A DNA stretch of 64,000 nt from Hyperoplus lanceolatus (Eukaryota; Chordata; Actinopteri; Uranoscopiformes; Ammodytidae): positions 11,792,501 through 11,856,500 of the forward strand of contig CM049402.1 of NCBI GenBank assembly GCA_026929865.2, written 5' to 3'. Shown in pieces: positions 37,818 to 50,066 of this stretch. Position numbers and translations under genes: made by a program. The notes beneath the pieces were generated by a model, which saw nothing but the letters and a program-made list of their open reading frames with translations, did not search any database and had not been told where the DNA came from. Position 1 is the stretch's first letter; each line of letters starts with the position of its first letter.

Positions 37818-38762
37818 TATGTGTGCAATATATATAGTGCAATTTTTCTTTTTCTTTTTTCTTTAAGAACCATCATCTTCTTCGCCAAGGTGGAAGGGAT
37901 GCAGCATTCACTCGTGCATAAAGATTGCCTCGATGGAGTTTTTTTTTTCTCCATAAAAAAAACTTTGGAGACTCCTCAGGTTTTGTTTGTGCCGACCGGC
38001 CCCTCACGTGAACCCTTTTCTCTCTGTGAAGATAATGGAGTTTACACACACAGTCTAAAGCTCCACTCGACTCGGCTTTGCATGAGGGAATCGCGGATCA
38101 AATGAGACAAGACCGAGTATAACGTTTTAAAAAAAAATCAGAACATTTTAAAAGTACTCAGAAAACTTTTCAGAAAAAATAAGCCTCACCAGAACATCCA
38201 GTTTATCAACTTCAGTGTGGACTTTTGAACCACAACGCTTTTGATGCATTGATGTGGATGTGTAAACCTGCTTTCCCCTTCCCCTCTCCCCCTTAGCAAA
38301 CATGACACTCAAATTTAGTAATATTCTTAAACTAATGTATCCTAATCCTATCCTAATATTGGTATATAAGGAAGGTTTGCTATTGCTTTAATACACACTT
38401 TGAAAATATGTTTCATACAAATATAATGACCTAACAAAAAAACTATTTGCTCTTCCTTTAGTTGAGGAAGAACACTCAAATATTGTACGCTCTGAAATTT
38501 TTTACCAATTAACTGTAGCCGAGTCTCAAATACCTTGATCTTTTTTGATAACCTTCATCTGTATTAAATTAACACCGAGCATTCAAAGGCCTCTCAATGC
38601 ATGTTAAATACTTAGCAAAAAAGGAGAGAAAGGAAATCAAATTGTTTGATTGGCCTCTAAAGACTGAAAGTTGAGAGAAATTGGGTCTGATTAATGACTC
38701 ATACATTAGAATGTATTAGTTAAATATGCACCTTTATAGTAGGATTGGGTATATGTACACTG

Positions 38763-38877
<115 letters not shown>

Positions 38878-39237
38878 CGCGGTGAAGCTGGTCATAGTAT
38901 CTCACTAGCAAAGCATCTGCTATAGCGTCAATGCTGCAGTGTTTACACAACCTTGTTAGCATGCTCTGACCCAAATGAGTGTGTGCACTCTTAATGTGTG
39001 TATGTTCCTTGTGTGAGCGGATTAGCAAAGCATAACGCATACAAATGAAGAATAGGTTAAAGGTTCAACATTTTACAACACACATCTCTTTGTGTGTGTG
39101 CTTGTGTTTGGACATGTGTGTCTGTGTTGTTTCTGATGATTTGAAATGATTTGGAAGGACTGATGAGAATCAGGGAGGCAAGATTAAACCACATTAAAAT
39201 GCAGTGACACATAGCAACAGGACTAATAAACAACTAT

Positions 39238-39238
<1 letters not shown>

Positions 39239-39273
<35 letters not shown>
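39239..39273. repeat. (GT)n microsatellite
   Basis: About 17 units. Confidence 0.95.
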
Positions 39274-39274
<1 letters not shown>

Positions 39275-39900
39275 ATCTCGCATATTATTTCAGACTGACT
39301 ACCTCAGACTCGCATTCACCAACAGACACACACTGAGATGTGTGTCTGTCTGATGTGCCGTGGTTAGGCCGAGGTGCATCCGTTTATCCTAAATAAGCCT
39401 AAATCTTTCTGGCTCTCTGTTGGTATTTTGGTCTTCTGCAATGAGTTTCTTAGACAGTAGTCACGGAGCATAAGACTAGAGATGAGAGAAAATGCTCTTC
39501 CTACCTCTCTCTATCTCTCTCTCTCTCCTGCAGAGCACAAACAGGGTGGAAGTCGATACTATGTTCATTAATTCCAGACTGCAGCCAGACTGGTCCATCA
39601 TCTCTACTGGCAACATGATACAAAAAAATACTAAAAGAAATATTGTTTTGGGCGTAAGGGGGGGAGCAAGAGAGATGTGGTGAGCCGTGTCTTTCTGTCA
39701 GTAGCCTCATGCCTCGAAGGTTACAAAATGACTTTCCAATTCAAAACAATCTCTCCCACACAGACATGAGCATATGTCTACTGCGTATGTCTGTGTTCTG
39801 TGTTTGGTTCTAGTTTGGAGACATCTCTGCCGGGACAGCTTAATCAGGTATATACCGCCCAGAGCGAGAAAAAGAGAGATGGGCGAAAAAAGAATATAGA

Positions 39901-39934
39901 GCGAGAGAGAGAGAGAGAGAGAGAGTGAGAGAGA
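39901..39934. repeat. (GA)n microsatellite
   Basis: Interrupted GA array of about 34 bases. Confidence 0.85.
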
Positions 39935-40413
39935 GCTAAATGCAGAACATAAAAAGGTAGAGGGCGAGGAGGTGAAGCGTTCACTCATCAACTCTACCTA
40001 TTTTATTTCTGATGTTTATCTTCCGGCTGTTTTTCGCTCTCCCCTCTTCCACAATGAAACTCTGTCATCGCTCTATTTCCCAGCATAGTTGTTCTCGTAA
40101 TACAAAAAAAAAACCTTACCGCATCTGAAAAAAAAGTGTCTGATTAGCTGTGAACTCTGTCCTGCTTTTCCCTTCACCTCTTGTCATCCAAAAAAACATT
40201 CATTCATAGTATGTTATTGTTTTTTCCCCCCACAAAATAACCCGTCTGTGTGTGAGGAGACATGGGCTCCTTCATGGAAAACAACAGTGTCTCGGTTTCA
40301 CAAAAAGCTGTGCGGCATAAAGAACAGGAGCCGTGTAAAAGGTGCTGCGGTCAAGGTTCTTATTAAATTATACTACTTGCTGTCTGGCTACTCTTATACA
40401 CCAGAGAGAGCAG

Positions 40414-40487
<74 letters not shown>
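40414..40487. repeat. (GT)n microsatellite
   Basis: About 36 units. Confidence 0.96.
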
Positions 40488-40488
<1 letters not shown>

Positions 40489-41936
40489 TCTTTTACTGCA
40501 AACTTTGTACTTAAATAAGCACATTTATATTCAGAATGAAAACGCCAGGTCCAATACTCAATCTGAAATTGTTTTTAATGTTTAGCACAATGACTTAATA
40601 GCAAAAGAGTATGTGTGTATGCCTGTTTGTGTATGTGTGTATAGAGAATACTTAATTTGGCTGACATTCATACTGCAGACATTGGTCCCAATATAAAACC
40701 TGTATGAAACCGTGCCTCACCGCTTTTGTAGTCTGTATGTGATTTTACAAGTACCTGCTGTGTCCTTTTGACATCATATTTTATACCTCATCCAATGCAA
40801 ATTCATCTCATCAAATTTACTCCGCACCGCCCATTACTTCTCTCTCTGTCTTCCATCTCTTGGCTCAAGCTTCATTAGTGTTATACTAATATATAGAGCT
40901 GAAAGAAGTCGCACCTTCGACTCAAAGAAGAATCAGCAGGCTGTCAATGACTTGCAGGAGCAATTAAGTGATCCCCTCAGCTGAACACTGCTGATGCATT
41001 TGTTTTTGTGTGTGCGTGTGCGTGTGTGTGTGCGTATGGTGCTTATTAAAGGATTTTGTTTTCAAATAAAGACGAATATGCAGAAACTCAAATTTGATTC
41101 TAATTGGTCAAGGGCTGCTTCACTGCACGGATGACTGAAGACCAAACCGCTGAGAGCTATTTACTTTACTCTTTAACTGTCTAGTGGCACTGTGGGTGAC
41201 ACAGACCGCAAGGGTGGTTCAAAACCATCCAGTAATGCTAAAAAATGTATAGTAAAGGGTGAATGATTTCTACCTTAACATTTTCCCAATGAAAAAGCTT
41301 TGTCATAAGGTAGTATTTTTAGTTTTTGAGGAAATGATGGGAAGATATTGGCCATTTAGACTTATTCAAATTTGCAAACTCTCTCAATCTTTTATAGAAG
41401 CAGATTGTGTCAGCAAGCGTTGTTCGATGCGTGCTGCTGGCATTATGATGAGTGGGTGCGCCTCAAGTGACCACTTACAGGCTCTGATTGTGTTTCCCCA
41501 AGTACATTTGATTCTATCTGTGGAAACTGCAATCAAAATCAGCCATACAGCTATACTGTGGGGAAACTACAGGTGATTGGGATAGCTATTTGCATACTGG
41601 ACACAGAAAAGCCAAAGACAATAAAGAGTTGAGTCAACAATGTTGAGACTTGGCTTCGTGCCTTACTGGAAAGCTATGATTGAACGTTTGTCACTCTAAA
41701 TGCAAAAGCATGGAATTGGTTCTTGAGTGCAGTCAAAAACATAGATATTTTGATGATACTATAAAGAAATTGCAAATAAACAAATGTAGCATAAGCAATG
41801 GGATCAATATATGTTCTCAGTGCATTTTGGATGTGTTGTTCACTGCTGTCCGCTTTTGAAATAATCACCCAGAATGCAATTTAAAGTGTCAACAATAGGC
41901 CATTTTGTGTTATTTTACAACACAATCGTGCCTTAC

Positions 41937-42079
41937 CACATTGTCCCTGCTGAGGACTTCCAGAATGTTGTTGAGCAGCTCCACGCTATTTCTCCTCTCA
42001 TCGTGAGGCCCGTCAGCCATACTGGCCAGGGCGCCACTCAGCTCCCGAAGCATCATGGGTAATAGCACGTCACGGCACT
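41937..42079 (-). CDS. dock2: dock2 internal coding exon (second of three)
   Basis: A 143-bp minus-strand exon with acceptor ctccacag and donor gtaagg. It reads ECRDVLLPMMLRELSGALAS, then an acidic/basic linker (MADGPHDERRN), then SVELLNNILEVLSRDNV. It ends on a codon boundary. The SVELLNNILEVLS segment fits DOCK2 better than DOCK1, which has a QLLS-type segment there, although DOCK5 cannot be excluded from this exon alone. The DOCK2 call rests on this fit plus the nested insyn2b gene. Confidence 0.9.
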
Positions 42080-42419
42080 CTGTGGAGAAATACAAAAGCC
42101 ACGCATGGTGACAGGTTGAAACACAATTCAAACACGAGCACACTCACTGTAGACTGATATATTTTTCAACAAAAGAAACAAAACCTTTTCTAGTGCGTAA
42201 GTGAAACTGGATGGAGTGCGACAAGTGATGTTTTATTTACTTCTCTAAAGGCGAGGCCCCTAAAAGCCGAGAATGCTTTCAGGAGTCAAAACATCAAGAT
42301 GTACTTTAATGTTATTCCTCCGTGAAAAAACACTTGAAAACCTAAACGTCAGACCCTAACATCAATTGGTCTGACACCTTTGCAGACAGCTGTGCCCACA
42401 CCACTGAGTAACAAAGTAA

Positions 42420-42800
42420 GGACATGTTTTATTTATAGGCCTATAGCACGTTTTAAGAACAGACCGTTACAGAGTGCTTTACATGGTACACACAAGCATA
42501 TTAAACGAAAATAATTCACAATACAAAACAATGTAGGAGGAGACAAAACAGTATGAAGTGCAATGTAATACAAACATAAGTAAAAACAGTAGAACATATT
42601 ACCACGAAAGCACAAGAATAGTTATACACAGACTAGGCATAACAATCCACAATATACGAAATACAAGCAAAATGGCTAAAATCTATAGAAAGGCCCGCCT
42701 ATAGAAATGGGTTTTGAAGAGCCTTTTGAAACTGTCCAGAGATTGTGCAGATCTGATTTTTGGGGGAAAGTGATTCCAGAGGATTGGGGCTATGACAAAT
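42420..42800. repeat. degenerate fish dispersed repeat
   Basis: Contains tttataggcctatagcacgt, agagtgctttacatgg, gcccgcctatagaaatgggt and gattccagaggattggggc, a layout seen in an abundant fish repeat. No ends or duplication are visible. Confidence 0.4.
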
Positions 42801-42842
42801 GAAAATAATAGTCATACGAACACTACGCCCTAAGACTGCACA

Positions 42843-42859
42843 ATATATATATATATATG

Positions 42860-42906
<47 letters not shown>
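42843..42906. repeat. (AT)n microsatellite at the Tc1 fold-back's left edge
   Basis: About 30 units with one gtattt interruption. Tc1 elements insert at TA, so this array may have been the target. Confidence 0.93.
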
Positions 42907-42909
<3 letters not shown>

Positions 42910-43129
42910 TTCTCCAAAGTGTCCCCCTAACCTTCAAATTTCATTATCTTCCTGCGACAACACTGAATAAATGACCTTTGATACAAGTAAGTATCGTACA
43001 GCGCATAACGGTTCGTCCCCTCAAATCTCGACCACAGCCATTAATGTCTAAAGTGTTGGCAACAAAAGTAGTACACCCCTAAGAAAATTTTCCAAATTGG
43101 GCCCAAAGTGTCAATATTTTGTTTTGCCA

Positions 43130-43914
43130 TCATTATTTTCTATCACTGCCTTAACCCTCTTGGGCAGAGTTCACTAGAGCTTCACAGGTTGCAACGGAAC
43201 CCCTTCTACCCATTCATGACGACATCAAGGAGCGGTGGATTTAGGTCCTGGCTCCTCCATCTCCCGTTTGAGGATGCCCAAAAGTGCTCAATAGGGTTTA
43301 AGACTGGAGACATGCTTGGCCAGTCCATAACCTTACCCTCAGCTCTTTAGCAAGCCAGTGGTCATTCGGAGGTGTGTTTGGGGTCGTTATCATGTTGCAG
43401 TACTGCCCTGCGGCCCAGTTTATGAAGGGAGGGGATCTGCTCTGCTTCAGTATGTCACAGTACATGTTAGAATTCAATGAACTGTAGATCCCCAGTGCTG
43501 GCAGCACTCAGCAGCCCCAGACCATGACACTCCAACCACCATGCTTGACTCTAGGCAAGACACACTTGTCTTTGTACTCCTCACCTGGTTGCCGCTCCAC
43601 ACTCTTAACACCATCTGAACCAAATAAATGTATTTTGGTCTCATCAGACCACAGGACATGGTTGCAGTAATCCATGTCCGTAGTCTGTTTGTCTTCAGCA
43701 AACTTTTTGTGGGGTTTCTTGTGCATCATCTTTAGAATAGGCTTCCTTCTGGGATGACAGCCAGCAGACCAGTATGATGCAGAGTGCGGCGTATGGTCTG
43801 AGCACTGACAGGTTGACCCCCCACCCCTTCAAGCCCTTCAGCAAGCTGGCAGCACTCATACGTCTATTTTCCAAAGCCAACCTCTGTGTACGACGCTGAC
43901 CATGTGCACCAACC
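43130..43914 (-). pseudogene. Tc1 transposase pseudogene, minus-strand part
   Basis: The minus strand reads QRRTQRLALENRRMSAASLL in the DNA-binding part and CNHVLWSDETKIHLFGSDGV with the first catalytic Asp. Then come LQHDNDPKHT with the second Asp (about 43376-43405) and LNPIEHFW with the catalytic Glu (about 43285-43310). Frameshifts separate the blocks and the extreme N-terminus is gone. Confidence 0.85.
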
Positions 43915-43937
43915 TTCGTAAACGGGCCGCAGGGTGG

Positions 43938-44240
43938 TATTGCAACATGATAACGACCCCAAACACACCTCCAAGACGACCAGTGGCTTGCTAAAAAGCT
44001 GAGGGTAAAGGTTATGGCCTGGCCAAGCATGTCTCCAGACCTAAACCCTATTGAGCATCTTTGGGGCATCCTCAAACAGAAGTTGGAGGAGCAAGGTCTT
44101 TAATACCCACCAGCTCTGTGATGCTGTCATAAATGGGTGGAAGAGGGTTCCAGTTGCAACCTGTGAAGCTCTAGTGAACTACATGCCCAAGAGGGTTAAG
44201 GCAGTGATAGAAAATAATGGTGGCACACAAAATATTTACA
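43938..44240 (+). pseudogene. inverted second copy of the Tc1 transposase C-terminus
   Basis: The plus strand reads LQHDNDPKHTSKTTS and, in a shifted frame, PDLNPIEHLW. These are the same second Asp and Glu motifs already present on the minus strand at 43285-43405. It continues into a C-terminal tail ending near cccaagagggttaaggcagt. Confidence 0.82.
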
Positions 44241-44942
44241 CTTTGGGCCCGATTTGTACATTTTTTCTAAGGGGTGTACTCACTTTTGTTGCCAGCAGTT
44301 TAGACATTAATGGCTGTGTGTCGAGTTATTTTGAGGGGACAGTAAATTTACACTGTTATACAAGCTGTACACTGACTACTTTACATTGTATCAAAGTGTC
44401 ATTTCTTCAATGTTGTCCCATGGAAAGATATAAAGAAAAATGTGAAGAAATGTGAGGGGTGTACTCACTTTTGTGAGATACTGTATATATATATACACCA
44501 AAGTGTTTATTCACTGTCCTAACTAAGCATGTCTGCTGCTGCTGTCAGCCACACAGTCAACATGTCAATCACCATGACCTGGCGTGATTCTCTTCCCCAT
44601 CGCTCAGATTAATCCTAATCTTTAGTTAATTAATGTGTGCATTTGGTCACGCATGTATTACATCATGAGAAATGACATCCATGAGAGATTATGTCAATGG
44701 GAAAAATCAGACAGTTATGATATAGGCCTACATTTAAAAAAAAATGTTATACTACTTACACTATGGTGCTTAACCAACCCATAACATCTTTATGGATGTT
44801 AAATGGCCACCACAACTCTTTTCTGGGGGGTTGCCCACAGTCGTTCCAGGAATTGAAATGGAATCCCTAAAGGACTAAAGTACCCAAAGCACTGAAGTGG
44901 AATGTGGCCTAAAGGTAGATCTAAGTAAATTAAAGTAAATTA

Positions 44943-45075
<133 letters not shown>

Positions 45076-45998
45076 TTTAACAAACACCTTTCCTTAAACA
45101 GGTGACAGGTTAAACTATTTTCGAGGATGAATTTGTCAGACTGATTTATGGGTTTATTTGCTGCCCCACAATTTCCTTAATTAACCAACGAGGGGAAGAA
45201 AGTCCTTGCTTTTAGCTACGGACGATTAATTATTGAATCTGAACAAACGATTTAAGTTTTGGTAAGCTTATTTTCAAACCAAACTACCTTGAAAAAAACG
45301 AAAACTACACTTATTTAATCTTTAGTGAGCATTATTGACACAAAATAGGCTTTTAAAAATTCACACTGTTTTGTGGACAATACAAATGTACAATACATAT
45401 ATGATGGTTTAGCAATGAACTTCACAATATGTACAGGCACGATCCCACCAGAGCCATGGGCAGATTAACGGTCACACTCCAGAACTAGAACAAATTGATT
45501 AAATAGACACTTGTGGGTGAGACACGCTTAGGTCACAGACAATTGTTATTGTCATTACTTGTATAATTTGTATTTTATAATACTAAAGGTCCTATGCCGT
45601 TACACATGTATAAAATGAGGAAACTGTGAATGCATTTTTATCCATGTGTCCACCTTGACCTCTCCCATTCTTGTCTTTTCTTTCTCCATCTTTCTGCCCC
45701 CAACCCCATCCCTCTCTCTTTTAGCCGCAGGTAGACAGAGGCCATTAAAAGCTCATTTGGGCTGATGCTCGTTAGGCCCATTATTAAGTGAGCCGAGCCC
45801 GTACGCCTGCTGAGTAGACCCACTTCACAACGCTCACTCCATCACACAAACATTCAGAGAGGGGAGGGGGAGGGAGGGGACACATGAGTCACTGAATGCC
45901 CTCAATGACATGGAGTGTCAAGGGAGACACCAGGACTGATTGGAATGACAAACAGAAGTATTATCACAATGTATTTACCATAATGTATAATGTCAAAC

Positions 45999-46129
45999 CA
46001 GTGGTGGACAAAATGTAGTTAATTTACTTGAGTACTTGAGTTGTCTATGTCTAGCAAAAACTTTCACTTTGTACTTGAGTATTTAAAAAAAAACTGAAGC
46101 ACTGGGGTTGAGTTATCTGCCCACCACTG
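45999..46129. mobile_element. small hAT MITE
   Basis: It starts CAGTGGTGGACA and ends TGCCCACCACTG. The flanks are TGTCAAAC (45991-45998) and TGTAAAAA (46130-46137), an 8-bp duplication with two differences. It is 131 bp with the tttacttgagtacttgag motif of fish hAT MITEs. Confidence 0.75.
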
Positions 46130-47743
46130 TGTAAAAAGTCCTCTTTAAAAAGATGTAGACGCTGCCAGCTTTGATTTTGAAGAGAAACCCTGTTGTTAGT
46201 AGAAACCCTGCTGAATGGCTTTAATCCATCAAAGCAGAAACTCATCATCCCTTTGAGTCTTTCAGATATAGAGAAAAACAATGGGCTGTGTTCTATGGCA
46301 GTATTGCTGTGTGAGAAATTAATCTATCCGCCTTCCCCGGGGGGGCTGGATGTAACAATAAACCTTTGGAGAACTCCATTCCCTGGTGATATGATCCCAG
46401 AGCCACACAGCCACATTTCTTTTGATCTGTGAAAGAACCATAGCTGATATATTTTTTTTTTTTACTGTATGGTGTGATATGTTCAGGCAGAGGGGAGAGA
46501 AAGGGAAACTGAGATCAGGAGAAAACAAAACGAAAGAAAGAAAAAGAGATAGAAAGAGTTAGAGATGGAGCGCCGAAGAGATTTGGTTGGACAAAAAATA
46601 AATAGCTCCATATAATAAAAAATAAAAACATAATTCTACTTCCTATGTCATTGCTAAATTAAGGAACGTTTTACCAAAACGCATGAAGAAGGCATACTCA
46701 AGTGCAATGTTCTGTCCTCTGGATCACTGCAATTTCATTACATTTTGTTCAACTCTAGTGGACCTTTTTTCTACCGGGCCTGCTGACACTGGAGGAAGAG
46801 TGTATCATTTTCACCATATTAAATAGTGATGTAAAAACAATAAGCAGAGTTCATTCTTTAGGAATATTTTCTATGTAACCTGTGAACTTTTTGGTTGCTG
46901 AATAAAAAAGCTTTACCATCCTAACATTCTGAAAACGTATAGAAAAGAAGGAGCACTCAAATACAGTGGCTTGCTCATCTCCAGCATCCTAATTTGTTGG
47001 ATCTGTTGATGGGTGTCTGGTCTGTTTTGATTTTGACTCAAGGTTCCTCTTCCTTTTGAAAAAAAAAACACCTTCTGGAGTTCGCTGAATATGAGCATCT
47101 GCCTTCTTGGCTATATGCTCCTCCAGATTCTTCAGTCACTGATGTGGAACATTGCTTTTTAAAACTTTTTTGAAGGTATTTCTTATAGCACCTCACATTG
47201 GCCTGGAAATAACACCATGAATGTTAATATCTTCCACTTCTGCCTGAATGCTATAGCTCTCTCAGAGACCTCTTTGAATAGCGCTAAGGTCTTCCGGGGG
47301 CTTTCAGTTGTGTAAGAACACCAGGGTACACACTTTGAGGAGGGCATTTGAAATGAATGCTATTCCTAGGAACACTTGCTCTGGGGACCTCCATGTGGCT
47401 GGTCTTACACTGTGGCCTGTGAAAACAGATGTGCATTCGTAGCAACAAAGGTATATGCAGCAAAGACTAAATATATATCAAGAGTTCATACTCAAAATAA
47501 AAGTCAAAATAAGCCTTGAAAGTACCATCACATTTGGCTGAGTAGTTTAAATCTCTTTACAAATGTGCCCTTATTTGAGCTTTTCCTAGTCACTGTGTAA
47601 AGTTGTTGCTTGCTCGCCAAATGCAATGAATGCCTTGTCACAAATGCTATTATAAATGCAAAAACGTTGCATATTTAGTTTCCCCGATACAATTTGAGGC
47701 TCCTACCAGCACATCCTCTTCTCTCTGGGGAATATCTTCCCCT

Positions 47744-47856
<113 letters not shown>

Positions 47857-50032
47857 CAGTTCTGTTATTTCATCTTCTATTTCTATTGTCTGTGTTCCCT
47901 GCTCCTTTGCACAATCACCATCTACTCCATCTCAACCGTTTACTAGTCAATTTGATCTTGTTGTTTTTACCCTCTGCTGACTCTTACACGTCCTTTCACA
48001 CATTTCCTCTCTATTTCCCATGTTGTGATCTTTCTGTCACAACAACTTATTGTTCTGTCCGTCATTGTCTACTCCTCCTAACTCGGAATAAGTTACAATT
48101 TGGCTCAACGCGAACTTTCAGTAACTTGTTCCTGTACCTAGTAACTGATTTCAACCAAGTGCCAGTTTTGTCCTGTGTATCTTACATTCTCAGCGAGTAC
48201 AGAACAGTACTACATGTTATATGCGCGCTACATCTACTCTGGGTTGAGCCTCTCAGTCAGAGCTTCCTTTTTGGACTGCTTACAAATCTGGCAACGTTTG
48301 CTAGGATTGGAAGAGTTTAACCACAGTCATGGCCCTAATCCCATAACCTTAAACCAGTTGAGGTCTGTGTGGTGGAGCTTGCTAGTGAACGCAGAAGCCT
48401 AAAAAGAAAGACGCGGCCTGGCCTCGACCAAAGGAGAAAGAGTAGGAAGGTGGCAGAGGAGATGAAGAAGTGGACCAACTGTGCAAAAGGAAAGAGTAAA
48501 AAGGAGTTTGCAGTTATTATATGAACACACACACGCAAAACAAACACACAAAAAAACACACACCAGACAAACTTGTGACTAAAATCAACATCAGAGTATA
48601 CACAAATGGTTGCACACCTGTGTTTCTGTGTTTACCTCTCACTTGCCCGGGGATTTAATTGCAAGTCATTCGTTTTAGCCTGTGGTGCAACAAATGCATT
48701 AAATAAATTCAGCACCGCTGTGCAGAAAAGCTTGGCCAACAGGCACTGACAGAAAAAATGGAAATTAAGGTGTAACACTGGGATGGACTTTTAACCATGC
48801 ATTGAAATACACAGGTGCTGATGCCCACAACATATTCAGAATGAATTTGCATCACACACACAACTGAGAATCAAGTATTCATCTATATTCAAATGGAAAT
48901 GTCTATTTATTCAAGTCATAATCTCAGTCTTTGACTATTAATACCAGCGTGGGTCTGTGTGCCCGATTGTGGATTGTACTTTTTCTTTGTCTAATTTGTT
49001 TGCTTCACCGCTATTTGAGGTGTAAGAGATGCTGGAATCTCTTCATGCCTGTGTGACAGAGTGGTTATGTGTTTGGGTTACTAAGTCTACCAGAGCAAAG
49101 ACCCGCTGCATACTACTGCTGCTACCGGCAGGCCACCACGCAGAGAGCAGCTCTGATGGCTCAGCATCCTTCTCTCTGCTCAATTTTTTATTTGACAGCC
49201 AAATACAATAAAACTAAAGCATGTGATAATGAGATGCAATCTCAGTTTACAAGAGGCATGTAAATCAAAGCATGTCTTCCTCTTTGTATCCATCCGTTCT
49301 GCTTCCCTCCCTTTTTGTTTTTTTGGGAAGATAGAACGATAGAAAAGATGATAATGAGGAGGTTTGGCGGTGCGACAACAAGTAAATCTTGTTGTTGAGA
49401 GAAGGGGGGAGGAGGGGGGAGGCTGGGACCACGCCAACTGTCTTCCCGCTTGGTGATGACTAAATGTCCCTCTCAGCAGCTTTTTCATCTCTCCGTGTCA
49501 CTGCGGGTGTCTCCTCTCATCCACTCTGCCTTCACCCTTCATCTGTCTTCCTCTCTGCTTCCTCACTATTCTCCCTGGCTCCATCTTTAATAATTTAAAG
49601 GCCCTCCATTTCCTCTGTTGGTATTAAGGTGGTGACTGTCTGTACCACACATTTTTACAGAAATTGCCGACTCAATATTGTGGGGTGGTAAAATGTGTTT
49701 TGCACCTTTGATTTGAAAAAAGCAAGAAAGCTGACAAATAGTTTAACAGGATCATATTTTTTACATTTTATAGAAGCATATAAAATAGACTTGCCGGTGT
49801 GAATTGGCGTCTCCCAAAAGTATAGTGCCATTACATTACAGATGACAGTGATAAAAAGTTAGAAAATGATGCCTGAAAGTGTATCTTTCTACTTTGATCT
49901 TTGTAGTGACGCTGATAGGACCTGGCATCAACCAAACAAACTGTCAAACCAAAGTGAACACAATCACAGCCAAAGGTACTGTCTTGAGTATTATTGCTTT
50001 TTCGTAAAGGATTTCTCCCAAGTACACACGGA

Positions 50033-50033
<1 letters not shown>

Positions 50034-50063
<30 letters not shown>
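50034..50063. repeat. (CA)n microsatellite followed by (CT)n
   Basis: About 14 CA units, then a short CT run. Confidence 0.93.

Positions 50064-50066
<3 letters not shown>

Larger units (their letters stand above)
42907..44484. mobile_element. Tc1-like transposon rearranged as a fold-back with two 3' ends
   Basis: The left arm 42910-43429 and right arm 43915-44484 are inverted copies of the same Tc1 3' half (C-terminal transposase plus terminal repeat). The 485-bp spacer 43430-43914 holds the middle and N-terminal side of the transposase on the minus strand. Both outer ends are therefore 3' ends; the normal 5' end is missing. AT repeats abut both sides. All frames are broken. Confidence 0.85.
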
